From the NCBI GenBank assembly GCA_965224285.1, contig OZ245043.1, positions 2,914,001-2,978,000 of the forward strand: a stretch of 64,000 nt of DNA. Direction: 5' to 3'. Below, piece by piece: positions 43,224 through 52,340 of the stretch. Both the position numbers and the translations under genes were made by a program. The notes below the pieces were generated by a model. It saw only the letters and a list, made by a program, of their open reading frames with translations. It ran no database searches and was not told the DNA's origin. Source of the stretch: JAJCYK01 sp965224285. Its GTDB lineage: Bacteria > Bacteroidota > Bacteroidia > Cytophagales > Cyclobacteriaceae. How positions within the stretch are numbered: the first letter of the stretch is position 1; the number at the start of each line of letters is the position of its first letter.

Positions 43224-43847
43224 CTAGGATTCAACCGTTATGGCCTCTGTTCGGTCTTTATGCTGATGTTCGCTTACCTGAGGGAAAAATTTTTTCTGGC
43301 GTAATAGAATAATTAGGACCCCGATAAAGATTGAGGAATCCGCCAAGTTGAAAATTGGCCGGAAAAATTCAAAGTATTCGCCCCCCCAAAGTGGCAGCCA
43401 ATCAGGAAAGTGTCCTTGGATAATAGGAAAATATAACATATCAATTACCTGGCCATGGAACCAGGGAGTGATGGCATCCAAAGGAGCATTATTCAAGAAT
43501 ACCCCATAAAATACGCTATCGATCAGGTTTCCAATAGCGCCCCCCAAAATCAAGGCGACTGACCATATCAAGCCGGGGTGAACTTCACGCTTTACTAATA
43601 GCACCAGATAATAGCCAATGCCGAACATAGCCAATAAGCGGAAAATTGTCAGCAATAGTTTACCATATACCCAGTCTAGTTTCAAGCCGAAAGCCATACC
43701 GTTGTTGAGAATGTAATGTATTCTAAACCAGTCACCTAGTACGCTTATCTCTGTGTTGAGGCCCATATTGTGATGTACGACCAGTTTCGCTGCCTGATCC
43801 AGAATGATCACTATTAAGGTTAATAAAAAATACTTGGAGTATTTCAA
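43224..43847 (-). CDS. lspA: Lipoprotein signal peptidase, second tandem copy
   Basis: This 207-residue inner-membrane aspartic protease removes the signal peptide from lipidated prolipoproteins. It has four helices and the catalytic aspartates in GNLIDSVFYG (Asp110) and FNLADSSIF (Asp170), plus HGQVIDMLYFP. Its start overlaps the stop of the first copy by four bases. Over the first 176 residues the two copies align without gaps and match at about 105 positions by my count. The C-terminus is longer and charged (HQHKDRTEAITVES). Both copies look active. The 187 bases after it toward the fibre gene hold no gene I can see. Confidence 0.92.
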   Translation of the reverse strand: MKYSKYFLLTLIVIILDQAAKLVVHHNMGLNTEISVLGDWFRIHYILNNGMAFGLKLDWVYGKLLLTIFRLLAMFGIGYYLVLLVKREVHPGLIWSVALILGGAIGNLIDSVFYGVFLNNAPLDAITPWFHGQVIDMLYFPIIQGHFPDWLPLWGGEYFEFFRPIFNLADSSIFIGVLIILLRQKKFFPQVSEHQHKDRTEAITVES

Positions 43848-44458
43848 AGGGTCTTGGTTTTAAAGGCTATCTCCCGATCATTTGAGCCGATCAGGGCGTT
43901 TTTGTCTTGCAATATTAGTATAAAAGCTACCCCCGTAAAAATACTGGCATCCGCCAAATTGAACACCGGCCGGAAAAATTGGAAACTTTGAGAACCCCAA
44001 ATAGGCAGCCATTCCGGAAAGGTTCCGTAAAATATGGGGAAATACAGCATGTCGATCACCTGGCCATGAAACCAAGGGGTGAAAGCTCCAGCAGGTGCAT
44101 TGTCTAGTATCACTCCGTAAAAAGTACTGTCAATCACATTGCCCAATGCCCCTGCCAGAATTAATGCCAATGCCAACAATGTATTGCGATGGGTGCTGCG
44201 GTTAGCCAGGAATTGTAGATACCAACCCAGGCCAACTACTGCCAGTATTCTGAACATAGTCAATATGAACTTCCCATAAGGTATACCCAATTCCAGGCCG
44301 AATGCAATACCGGGATTTTGTACATAATGCAACCTAAACCACTCCCCCAGTAACATTATCTCTTCCCCTAAGTCCATATTCAGATGTACCAATAACTTAG
44401 TAACCTGATCAACTACCACAATAAACAAACTGAGGATATAGTACTTTAGGTACTCCAT
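43844..44458 (-). CDS. lspA: Lipoprotein signal peptidase, first tandem copy
   Basis: This 204-residue protein is a full-length LspA with four membrane helices and the catalytic aspartates in GNVIDSTFYG (Asp110) and FNLADASIF (Asp170). Between them is TPWFHGQVIDMLYFP, a bacteroidotal hallmark. It starts one base after the ileS stop region and overlaps the second lspA copy by four bases, so all three genes are probably co-translated. An ileS-lspA order is common in bacteria; a second lspA is not. Which copy does the bulk of lipoprotein processing cannot be told from sequence. Confidence 0.94.
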   Translation of the reverse strand: MEYLKYYILSLFIVVVDQVTKLLVHLNMDLGEEIMLLGEWFRLHYVQNPGIAFGLELGIPYGKFILTMFRILAVVGLGWYLQFLANRSTHRNTLLALALILAGALGNVIDSTFYGVILDNAPAGAFTPWFHGQVIDMLYFPIFYGTFPEWLPIWGSQSFQFFRPVFNLADASIFTGVAFILILQDKNALIGSNDREIAFKTKTL

Positions 44459-44459
44459 A

Positions 44460-47400
44460 CTAAACCTCTATTTCCACTTTAAGAGCAATGTCATCCATTT
44501 CCAGATTAATTCCTTGCGGCACCTCCTCCTGAATACGTAACCAGCGAGCCTGGGTTTCCTGGCAGATATATTCCGAATTGGTTTCCAAAGCCTGGTTGAC
44601 CAAAGGACTATTGCGTTCAATGCGGATACCTATCTTATCCTGCACCTGCAACCCCTGGTCTTTTCTTAAATTCTGAATGCGATTAATTACATCTCTGGCA
44701 ATGCCCTCCTGCTTAAGGTCTTCGGTGATGTTGATATCAAGCGCCACCGTAAGATTACCTTCACTCGCCACCAGCCATCCCGGGATATCTTCTGTTTGCA
44801 ACTCCACATCGTCCAGCGATAGGTAGACAGTTTGATCCTTGACATGCACTTCCAGTTGGCTCCCCTGCTCCAGCACCTGGATCTCATCATGATGAAAATT
44901 TCTGATCTTTGCACTGATATCCTTGACCAGTGGTCCGTATTGCTGGCCCAATTTTCTAAAGTTGGGTTTAACTTTCTTCACCACCACCGATGAAGTATCA
45001 TCCACATACTCAATTTCCTTGACATTGACTTCCCACTTGATCAGTTCCTCAACCGCTTCTATATGGGCTTGCTGTTCCTTACTGGAAACCGGTATCAAAA
45101 TCCGCGATAAAGGCTGTCTCACTTTAATTCTTTGCTTTTTGCGCAGACTGTGCACCAGAGAAGATATATTTTGAGCCAATTGCATTTTTTCCTCCAGTAC
45201 AGAATCTATCAAACTCTCTGCTTTCTGGGGAAAATCTGTAAGATGTACGGATTCAGGGCCATCTTCACCCCTGAGGTCGCGGTACAGATGGTCTGCATAA
45301 AAAGGGGCTACCGGGGCGATCAATTTAGCCACGGTAATCAGGCAATGATGCAGCGTTTGATAGGCCAGTGCTTTATCCTCACCATCTGTCTGAGAAGAGC
45401 CCAATTTGGCGGGATTCCAAAATCTTTTGCGATTTAAGCGCACATACCAGTTGCTGAGATCATTCACCACAAATTCCTGTACCGGCCGGGTGGCCCGGGT
45501 CGGTTCATAGTCATCATATGCTGCCTCCACAATCTCGATTAAACTATTGAGCTTGGATATTATCCAGCGATCGCTCTCATTCCCTGGTATACGGTGCTCA
45601 TTGGTGGGAGTGAAGTCATCAATGTTGGCATATAAGGCAAAAAAAGCATAAGTGTTGTGAAGGGTTCCAAAAAAGCGGCGCTGCACTTCCACAATCCCAT
45701 CAGCATCAAATCTCAAATTATCCCAGGGATTGGCATTGGTGATCATATACCAACGGGTGGCATCTGCCCCGTATTGATCCAGCGTTTTAAAGGGATCTAC
45801 CGCATTACCGTGACGCTTAGACATTTTATTGCCGTTTTTATCCAGCACTAAACCATTGGCAATCACGTTCCTGAAAGCCACTGAATCAAACAGCATTCCG
45901 GCAATGGCGTGCAAAGTAAAGAACCAACCTCTGGTTTGATCTATTCCTTCAGTAATATAATCGGCGGGGAAAACTTCCGAGAAGATCTCCTTATTCTCGA
46001 AGGGGTAATGCCACTGGGCATAAGGCATAGCACCTGAGTCAAACCAAACATCAATTAAATCGGGCTCCCGATACATCTTTTCACCCCCCTCAGTGACTAG
46101 CACCACTTCATCGACAAATGGCCGGTGTAAATCGAAATCTTCCCCCAATTCCTGCTGCATGATACCCTGTTCAACCGAAACCTTAACCGCCTCCTTCAAT
46201 TCCTGCAAAGATCCTATACACCGTTCTTCTTTACCATCCTCAGTACGCCAGATGGGTAAGGGTGTACCCCAAAACCTAGATCTGCTCAAATTCCAATCAA
46301 CCAGATTCTCCAACCAGTTACCAAATCTTCCAATTCCGGTAGAGGCGGGTTTCCAATTGATGGTTTGGTTTAACCTGACCAGTTGCTCTTTATAAGCAGT
46401 GGTTTTAATAAACCAGCTGTCCAAGGGATAGTAAAGCACTGGCTTATCGGTTCGCCAGCAGTGTGGGTAAGAGTGTTCGTACTTTTCAACTCTAAAGGCT
46501 TTGTTCTCCTCTTTTAGTTTTATGGATATTAAAACATCCGTAGAACGATAGTTAGGATCACTTTCATCCTGATCGTCGTAATTTTTTACGTACATCCCCG
46601 CGAAATCGGTGATTTCTGGCACAAATTTGCCCTGTTTATCCACAATAGGCATTTCATTGCCGTCCTCATCCCTCACCACTACACCGGGAATACCATATTG
46701 GGTGCAGGTCCGGTAGTCGTCAGCGCCGAAAGTCTTAGATATATGGACTATTCCCGTTCCCTCATCGGTGGTAACGAAATCTCCTTCCACCACCGTAAAT
46801 GCCGGCTTTGGCAAGGGCACATAAGGCAGCAGTTGATGATAATCCAAGCCCACCAATTCGGCTCCGGAAAACTCCTCCAGGATTTCATAGGGAATTGGTT
46901 TATCACCGGGATGGTACTTATCCAGCGTGGTCTCGTTTTCCTGAAAAAACTTTGAAACCAGCTCCTTAGCCAAAACCAATTGGGTGGGTTTAAAAGTGTA
47001 AGGATTGTAGGTGTTAATCAGGACATATTTGATCTTACCGCCTATAGCCAAAGCGCTATTGGCAGGTAAAGTCCAGGGGGTGGTGGTCCAAGCCAGTAAG
47101 TAAACGGGAATGTCAGGGTGGTATTTGCTCAGAAATGAGGCACGTTGATTGCGGACCACCTCAAATTGTGCCACGATTGAGGTATCTTTTACCATCTTAT
47201 AGCACCCGGGTTGATTTAGCTCATGTGAACTCAACCCAGTCCCTGCTGCCGGAGAATAAGGCTGTATGGTATAACCCTTGTAGAGCAGCCCTCGGTCATA
47301 AAACTGTTTCAGCAGGTACCAAACCGACTCCATATAAGTTCTTTCAAAGGTAATATAGGGTTGGTCCATATCGATCCAGTACCCCATACGTGCTGTGAGC

Positions 47401-47798
47401 AACTCCCACTGATGCTTGAATTTCATAACCGCCTCCCGGCATCTGGCATTGTACTCGGCTACGCTGATTTTGGTCCCTATATCATCTTTGGTGATACCCA
47501 ACTCTTTTTCAACTTGTAATTCAACCGGGAGTCCATGGGTATCCCATCCACCTTTGCGCTTAACCAAGTACCCTTGCTGGGTTTTATATCTACAGAAAAT
47601 GTCCTTGAGTGTACGGGACATAATGTGGTGTATGCCCGGGGTACCGTTGGCGCTGGGGGGACCTTCATAGAATACAAAGGGCGGCCTACCCTGCCTGTGA
47701 TCAGTAGACTTTTCAAATATCCCCTCCTGCTGCCAAAAGGCGAGGATCTCATCACAGATCCTGGGGTAATCCAAATTTTTATATTCCCGGTACTTCAA
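44460..47798 (-). CDS. ileS: Isoleucyl-tRNA synthetase (long, eukaryote-like type)
   Basis: This 1112-residue class I synthetase charges tRNA(Ile). The HIGH motif is in PSANGTPGIHHIMSRTLKD, reading GIHH at 55-58. The KMSKS motif is NKMSKRHGN (658-662), with Arg in place of the final Ser. The editing domain is present (about 200-420; LAWTTTPWTLPANSALAIG), as is the C-terminal anticodon-binding region. Length above 1,050 residues and KMSKR are features of the IleS2 or eukaryote-like branch, which is often insensitive to mupirocin. It lies between the RND transporter gene (10 bases) and lspA (one base), in one series. Confidence 0.95.
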   Translation of the reverse strand: MKYREYKNLDYPRICDEILAFWQQEGIFEKSTDHRQGRPPFVFYEGPPSANGTPGIHHIMSRTLKDIFCRYKTQQGYLVKRKGGWDTHGLPVELQVEKELGITKDDIGTKISVAEYNARCREAVMKFKHQWELLTARMGYWIDMDQPYITFERTYMESVWYLLKQFYDRGLLYKGYTIQPYSPAAGTGLSSHELNQPGCYKMVKDTSIVAQFEVVRNQRASFLSKYHPDIPVYLLAWTTTPWTLPANSALAIGGKIKYVLINTYNPYTFKPTQLVLAKELVSKFFQENETTLDKYHPGDKPIPYEILEEFSGAELVGLDYHQLLPYVPLPKPAFTVVEGDFVTTDEGTGIVHISKTFGADDYRTCTQYGIPGVVVRDEDGNEMPIVDKQGKFVPEITDFAGMYVKNYDDQDESDPNYRSTDVLISIKLKEENKAFRVEKYEHSYPHCWRTDKPVLYYPLDSWFIKTTAYKEQLVRLNQTINWKPASTGIGRFGNWLENLVDWNLSRSRFWGTPLPIWRTEDGKEERCIGSLQELKEAVKVSVEQGIMQQELGEDFDLHRPFVDEVVLVTEGGEKMYREPDLIDVWFDSGAMPYAQWHYPFENKEIFSEVFPADYITEGIDQTRGWFFTLHAIAGMLFDSVAFRNVIANGLVLDKNGNKMSKRHGNAVDPFKTLDQYGADATRWYMITNANPWDNLRFDADGIVEVQRRFFGTLHNTYAFFALYANIDDFTPTNEHRIPGNESDRWIISKLNSLIEIVEAAYDDYEPTRATRPVQEFVVNDLSNWYVRLNRKRFWNPAKLGSSQTDGEDKALAYQTLHHCLITVAKLIAPVAPFYADHLYRDLRGEDGPESVHLTDFPQKAESLIDSVLEEKMQLAQNISSLVHSLRKKQRIKVRQPLSRILIPVSSKEQQAHIEAVEELIKWEVNVKEIEYVDDTSSVVVKKVKPNFRKLGQQYGPLVKDISAKIRNFHHDEIQVLEQGSQLEVHVKDQTVYLSLDDVELQTEDIPGWLVASEGNLTVALDINITEDLKQEGIARDVINRIQNLRKDQGLQVQDKIGIRIERNSPLVNQALETNSEYICQETQARWLRIQEEVPQGINLEMDDIALKVEIEV

Positions 47799-47808
47799 CG
47801 CCTATTGT

Positions 47809-50247
47809 TTAATTCCCTGTCATGGGCTGATGCGACGGTATAGATTGGGATGCTTTTTCCAATTCGATAAGATCCCAGTTGGTTTCCTCGTCACCTTCCT
47901 CATCATACCATTCGTCAAACTGCTCAATTAAGGGGTGCCGGTCTTTACGTCGTCTGCCTCCATCGAAGATTAGCAGCAAAGAAGGCAGAACGATCAGGTT
48001 GGTGAACATAGCCACTACCAAGGTGGTGCCGGCTAAAATACCCAAGGCCACCGTACCCCCGAAATCTGAACCGGCAAAGATAATAAATCCTGCAAACAAT
48101 ACGATAGAGGTATATATCATACTAGGCCCAATTTCGCGTATACTGTTGCTCACAGCGATAGGAACGAAAAAGTCATTGCCAAATAATTCCTGACGATATT
48201 TGGCCAGATAGTGAATGCTATCATCTACCGAAATGCCAAAAACAACACTAAATATTAAAGCCGTACTGGGTTTTAAGGGAATACCAGCAAAACCCATAGC
48301 TCCTGCGGTAATGATCAGAGGGATCAAATTGGGCACCAGCGAGATCAGTATCATGCGCAGGTTAGCGAATAGGATAGCCATGATCACCCCTATTATAGCA
48401 AATGCCAACAGCAGGCTTTGCAGCAAATTATTGATTAGAAATTCATTTCCCATGATAAAAACCAGAGTAGAGCCGGTAAATCGGGTAGCTATCCTATCAT
48501 CTTCAAAAATCTCCCTCAACTTAGGCTGCAGCTGACCCTCCACTAAATGGCTTAATTTTCTGGAACCAATATCGGGTATTCTTATGGATACCCGCATGGC
48601 GCTACTGATGCTATCGGTCAAAGCATTGAAGATATCGACCTCTCCCTTGTAATTCCTCAAGTAGGTCCTGATAAAGTTCTGATCCCGGGTATCAGGCAGC
48701 TGATAAAACGAAGGGTTGTGGTTGTAAAAGGCCTGACGGGCGCCTTTTATCATATTGGTCATGGAAAATACCGCCGGAAAGTGATGTTGGTTCTTTAGAT
48801 ATTGTTCAAATTCCTCTACTTTTCTCAGGACTGCTAATCGATTTACTCCTCTATTCTTACCGGTATCAACAATCAACTCCAGGGGCATAACGCCTCCAAA
48901 GTTCTGCTCAAAAAATTTTAAATCACCAGCAACTTTACTCCCCGCAGGTATATCATCGCTGACAAAAGATACAGAATCAAGTTTAGTCACTCCCACCAGA
49001 GCCAGGACTACTACGGCTATGCTGACCATCACGGTGGTATATTTTTGCCGGTGAACCAACAGGTCCAGCCAGGTAAGGATCTGATCGAGGCCAGGCAGTT
49101 TTAAGTGGCTCAGCTGTCTGGCGCTGGGCGAAGGCAAATAGCTGAATACCGCCGGAATCAGGATGATGCTGACTAAGAATGTACCCATAATATTGAGACT
49201 GGCTACCACCCCAAATTCTTTTAGGATGCCGATATCAGTGAAGGCCAATACCCCAAAACCCACCGCAGTGGTAAAGTTGGTGATAAGGGTGGCCACACCT
49301 ATCTTCCTGATCACCCGGCTAAGGGCCAACATCTTAATACCATGTTTCTGATATTCATGGTGATACTTATTCAGCAGGTAAATGCAATTGGGAATGCCAA
49401 TTATTACAATTATGGCGGGAAGCAATCCCGTCAACATGGTGATCTTATAGCCTAGTAACACCAAAGTGCCCAGGGTCCATATTACCATTACCCCAATGAC
49501 TATCATTGGAAAAATAACCGCCTTCCATGACCGAAAAAATGCCAATAGGATCAGGGCCGTGACCAGGGCGGATAATTTCAGAAACAGGTGCAGCTCTTCA
49601 TTCACCTTTCTGGCGGTAAAATCCCGCAAGTATGGGAGGCCTCCCAGATGAAGATCGATACCGGTGGCCTCGCTATAAATACCCGTCATCATGATGATAT
49701 CATCGACCACTGTCTGACGCCTGGCAGTACGGACTATCTCTTGATTTAAATTCACTACCATCATCATCGCGCCATTTTCCCCATTAAACAACAAGTCGGT
49801 GAACATCCTTTGATCCAGGGCAATCTGTAACAGGCTGTCAAGCTGGGCCTGATTATCCGGAATAGTTTCAAAAACTGGCCTTGAGTAAAATGTTTTGTTT
49901 GCACTGTCCTTGTGCATAATCTCCAAATTAGGCAGACTGATCACCCGGTTTACTCCGGGAATATTCCGCAGATAGTCACTTAAAAAGCGGAATCTTTTGA
50001 AATTCTGCAGATGATAAACTGCACTGTCTTTTACTCCGATCACCAGGACATTATCATCTACACCGAATTGGTCTTTAAATCTTTGGTAATATCGCATCTC
50101 AGGATCATCGGCGGGGACGATTTTGGCAAATTCATAAGACAGTTCAAGCCTGGGAAGCTGGCTGGCCATATATATGGTAATCACTGCTATTGAGAGCATC
50201 AAAGCCAGGCGATACTTTATTATTATATGTGCCAGTTTAGTCCACAT
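47809..50247 (-). CDS. RND/MMPL superfamily transporter
   Basis: The 812-residue protein has the two-fold repeated layout of the MMPL/HpnN group: one helix, a large periplasmic loop, then five or six helices (LSALVTALILLAFFRSWKAV; GLLPAIIVIIGIPNCIYLLN), repeated in the second half (IMAILFANLRMILISLVPN; FSVVFGISVDDSIHYLAKYR). The buried VDDSIHY aspartates fit proton coupling. Related proteins move lipids, hopanoids or hydrophobic drugs; the substrate here is unknown. No membrane-fusion or TolC partner is adjacent, which also fits the HpnN-like type. It precedes ileS by 10 bases. Confidence 0.9.
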   Translation of the reverse strand: MWTKLAHIIIKYRLALMLSIAVITIYMASQLPRLELSYEFAKIVPADDPEMRYYQRFKDQFGVDDNVLVIGVKDSAVYHLQNFKRFRFLSDYLRNIPGVNRVISLPNLEIMHKDSANKTFYSRPVFETIPDNQAQLDSLLQIALDQRMFTDLLFNGENGAMMMVVNLNQEIVRTARRQTVVDDIIMMTGIYSEATGIDLHLGGLPYLRDFTARKVNEELHLFLKLSALVTALILLAFFRSWKAVIFPMIVIGVMVIWTLGTLVLLGYKITMLTGLLPAIIVIIGIPNCIYLLNKYHHEYQKHGIKMLALSRVIRKIGVATLITNFTTAVGFGVLAFTDIGILKEFGVVASLNIMGTFLVSIILIPAVFSYLPSPSARQLSHLKLPGLDQILTWLDLLVHRQKYTTVMVSIAVVVLALVGVTKLDSVSFVSDDIPAGSKVAGDLKFFEQNFGGVMPLELIVDTGKNRGVNRLAVLRKVEEFEQYLKNQHHFPAVFSMTNMIKGARQAFYNHNPSFYQLPDTRDQNFIRTYLRNYKGEVDIFNALTDSISSAMRVSIRIPDIGSRKLSHLVEGQLQPKLREIFEDDRIATRFTGSTLVFIMGNEFLINNLLQSLLLAFAIIGVIMAILFANLRMILISLVPNLIPLIITAGAMGFAGIPLKPSTALIFSVVFGISVDDSIHYLAKYRQELFGNDFFVPIAVSNSIREIGPSMIYTSIVLFAGFIIFAGSDFGGTVALGILAGTTLVVAMFTNLIVLPSLLLIFDGGRRRKDRHPLIEQFDEWYDEEGDEETNWDLIELEKASQSIPSHQPMTGN

Positions 50248-50323
50248 CCAATAGCAACTCCTGTTTAACTATCCCCAAAACCAGGAATTTGATTAAGTTT
50301 TGTGTTTTTAGCAGTGGCCAAGC

Positions 50324-50974
50324 CTATTTTGGGATGTAGGGGAATTTCCTGGAGGCTTTTCGCATCATTGCGTTAATAATAGTATTGGTGTCACTGCCCA
50401 AACTACGAGATAAAGTTTTTTCATATTTCCATAACAAGTCACCGGAAGTGCCATCGTGAATGTTAATGGTACATTTGCCTGAGTTAGTATTGCCATAAAA
50501 TCCAGTTACCACTCCCAAAGCTAGCGAAGCGCCATCCGACATTGGCTTATTGGCAGATAACCTTCCGTGAATTATAGCATCTACTTCAAGGATCTGCGCG
50601 AGCTCTTCTGACGTGTATGAGGCTATATTGGAGGTATTGATATTATTTTTGCTTAGAATGGCATTGGTTTTAGATATTTCCTGAAATTCCACCACAAATT
50701 TTTGTTTTTGTCTTTGCTTTAAAAAATAACTTTCCAAAGCGCTCTGTACTGCTTTACCTTCTGACTCCTGCATCTGCTTTAGTTGTGCCTCGGTCATCTC
50801 GCGCATCTGCTTAGGCCTTAATGTAATAACCGCTTCAAATGGTAAGATAGCCAGAACCTGATGGTCTTTGGCCAGGGAATTAAACTCCGGATTAGTGTAA
50901 ATTTCTTTGGTTTGTGACCAGCTGGGTATGGCAGCTGATACTATTATCATCAAGGTTAACAATCTCAGTTTCAT
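50324..50974 (-). CDS. Secreted protein of unknown function, possibly CsgG/GNA1162-like
   Basis: A signal peptide (MKLRLLTLMIIVSAAIPSWSQ) precedes a 195-residue mature protein. The order of a strand LAILPFEAVITL, a helical insert rich in Gln and Lys, a strand FVVEFQEIS, LAQILEVDAIIHGRLS and TINIHDGTSGDLLWKYEKTLSR recalls the CsgG/GNA1162-type periplasmic fold. The match is by general pattern only. It could be an outer-membrane-linked assembly factor. It is 45 bases downstream of dgt and 76 bases upstream of the RND gene on the same strand. I do not recognise a named family. Confidence 0.6.
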   Translation of the reverse strand: MKLRLLTLMIIVSAAIPSWSQTKEIYTNPEFNSLAKDHQVLAILPFEAVITLRPKQMREMTEAQLKQMQESEGKAVQSALESYFLKQRQKQKFVVEFQEISKTNAILSKNNINTSNIASYTSEELAQILEVDAIIHGRLSANKPMSDGASLALGVVTGFYGNTNSGKCTINIHDGTSGDLLWKYEKTLSRSLGSDTNTIINAMMRKASRKFPYIPK

Positions 50975-51019
50975 AACTTCTTTTTTTAAGTTTTAAAGAA
51001 TCAAAAATAATACCACGGA

Positions 51020-52339
51020 TCACAATCTTGTTCCAGGCAAGGCTATTCCTTTCAACTTGCGATATAGAGACAATGCGTGCCGGTCGGTGAGTCCCGAAAT
51101 AAAATCTATGATACCTCTCAGCATTTCATAGGGATTTTCATTACCATGATAAGGCTTGGGCAATAATCTCAGTATACTCTTGTCCCGTTTAGTAGCTTGA
51201 TCAGGGGAAAATAAGGTTCGGGAAGCGGCAAAGGTAAATGTCTCCAGCAACCCCCCTAACACTTCAAACCCGGCCGCCTCTATTTCTAGCACTGCTGTGG
51301 AACGATACAATTTCTCTGAAGATAATTTAATGATCTCCTTCAGTACTCCTTCTGAATCCATCAAACCTATCAAGGAATGATCAAAGCCGGAAGATAAAAT
51401 ATCCTGTTCGTTCTCCAGAAATACCTGAGCCGCTTGCTCAATCAATACCCCTATTGACAATGCCCTCATCAGGCCAATTCTCTCATCTTTATGAGGTAAA
51501 TCCCGCAGTTTCGAGGGTTTATATTTTGCACCCAAAATTTGGGATAGTAATCCGATGGTTTCATCTTCCCTAACCAGGCCCAACCGGCACCCGTCCTCCA
51601 GGTCTATTATATGGTAGCAGATATCATCAGCGGCCTCTACCAGGAATGCCAACGGATAGCGACACCAGGCGTTACCTGCATTCAGCTCTATTAGCCCCAA
51701 GTTGTTGGCCAAACCAGTAAAAGCTTCCTTTTCACTTTGAAAGTATCCATACTTCTTTTGACTTCTGCGACGGGGATCAATATTCTTTAAGTCCGAGGGT
51801 CTGGGGTATTTGGTAAAAGCAGCTAAAGTCTGATCACTTAGCTTGAGGCCGTGAGACTGTGCTGCTAGAATACGAAAACCCTGGGCATTCCCCTCAAAAT
51901 TAATAAGGTCCTGCCATTCCCCTTCGCTGACCTGGCTCTGGAAACCTTTGCCCTTGTCCCGAAAAAAATCTGAGATAGCGTCTTCACCGGTATGTCCGAA
52001 AGGAGGGTTTCCCAGGTCGTGAGTAAGGCATGCTGCTGAAACAATGGCTCCAAAGTGATTGGGTTGATAACCCATTTTACTGAGTTCCGGGTGCTTTTTC
52101 AAGATCGACTCTCCCACCCTACGTCCCAAAGATCTCCCCACGCTTGAGACCTCTAAGCTATGGGTGAGCCGGGTGTGAACGAAATCCTGTTCGGGTAGTG
52201 GAAATACCTGGGTTTTATCCTGTAATCTGCGGAAGGGATGGGAAAATAGAATGCGATCATAGTCACGCTCAAATGTATTCCGATCAACCGTCCCACTCTT
52301 TAAGGATTCCTCGCCGGCCAACAGCATACTCCAATCCAT
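51020..52339 (-). CDS. dgt: Deoxyguanosinetriphosphate triphosphohydrolase-like protein
   Basis: The 439-residue HD-domain enzyme hydrolyses dGTP or other dNTPs to deoxynucleoside and triphosphate, controlling nucleotide pools. The metal site is visible in TRLTHSLEVSSVGRSLG (His), CLTHDLGNPPFGHTGEDAI (His-Asp) and LVEAADDICYHIIDLEDG. The start SGTVDRNTFERDYDRILFSH fits the dgt family. It starts one base after the glyS stop, so the two are probably coupled. Preference for dGTP versus other dNTPs cannot be read from sequence. Confidence 0.92.
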   Translation of the reverse strand: MDWSMLLAGEESLKSGTVDRNTFERDYDRILFSHPFRRLQDKTQVFPLPEQDFVHTRLTHSLEVSSVGRSLGRRVGESILKKHPELSKMGYQPNHFGAIVSAACLTHDLGNPPFGHTGEDAISDFFRDKGKGFQSQVSEGEWQDLINFEGNAQGFRILAAQSHGLKLSDQTLAAFTKYPRPSDLKNIDPRRRSQKKYGYFQSEKEAFTGLANNLGLIELNAGNAWCRYPLAFLVEAADDICYHIIDLEDGCRLGLVREDETIGLLSQILGAKYKPSKLRDLPHKDERIGLMRALSIGVLIEQAAQVFLENEQDILSSGFDHSLIGLMDSEGVLKEIIKLSSEKLYRSTAVLEIEAAGFEVLGGLLETFTFAASRTLFSPDQATKRDKSILRLLPKPYHGNENPYEMLRGIIDFISGLTDRHALSLYRKLKGIALPGTRL

Positions 52340-52340
52340 A

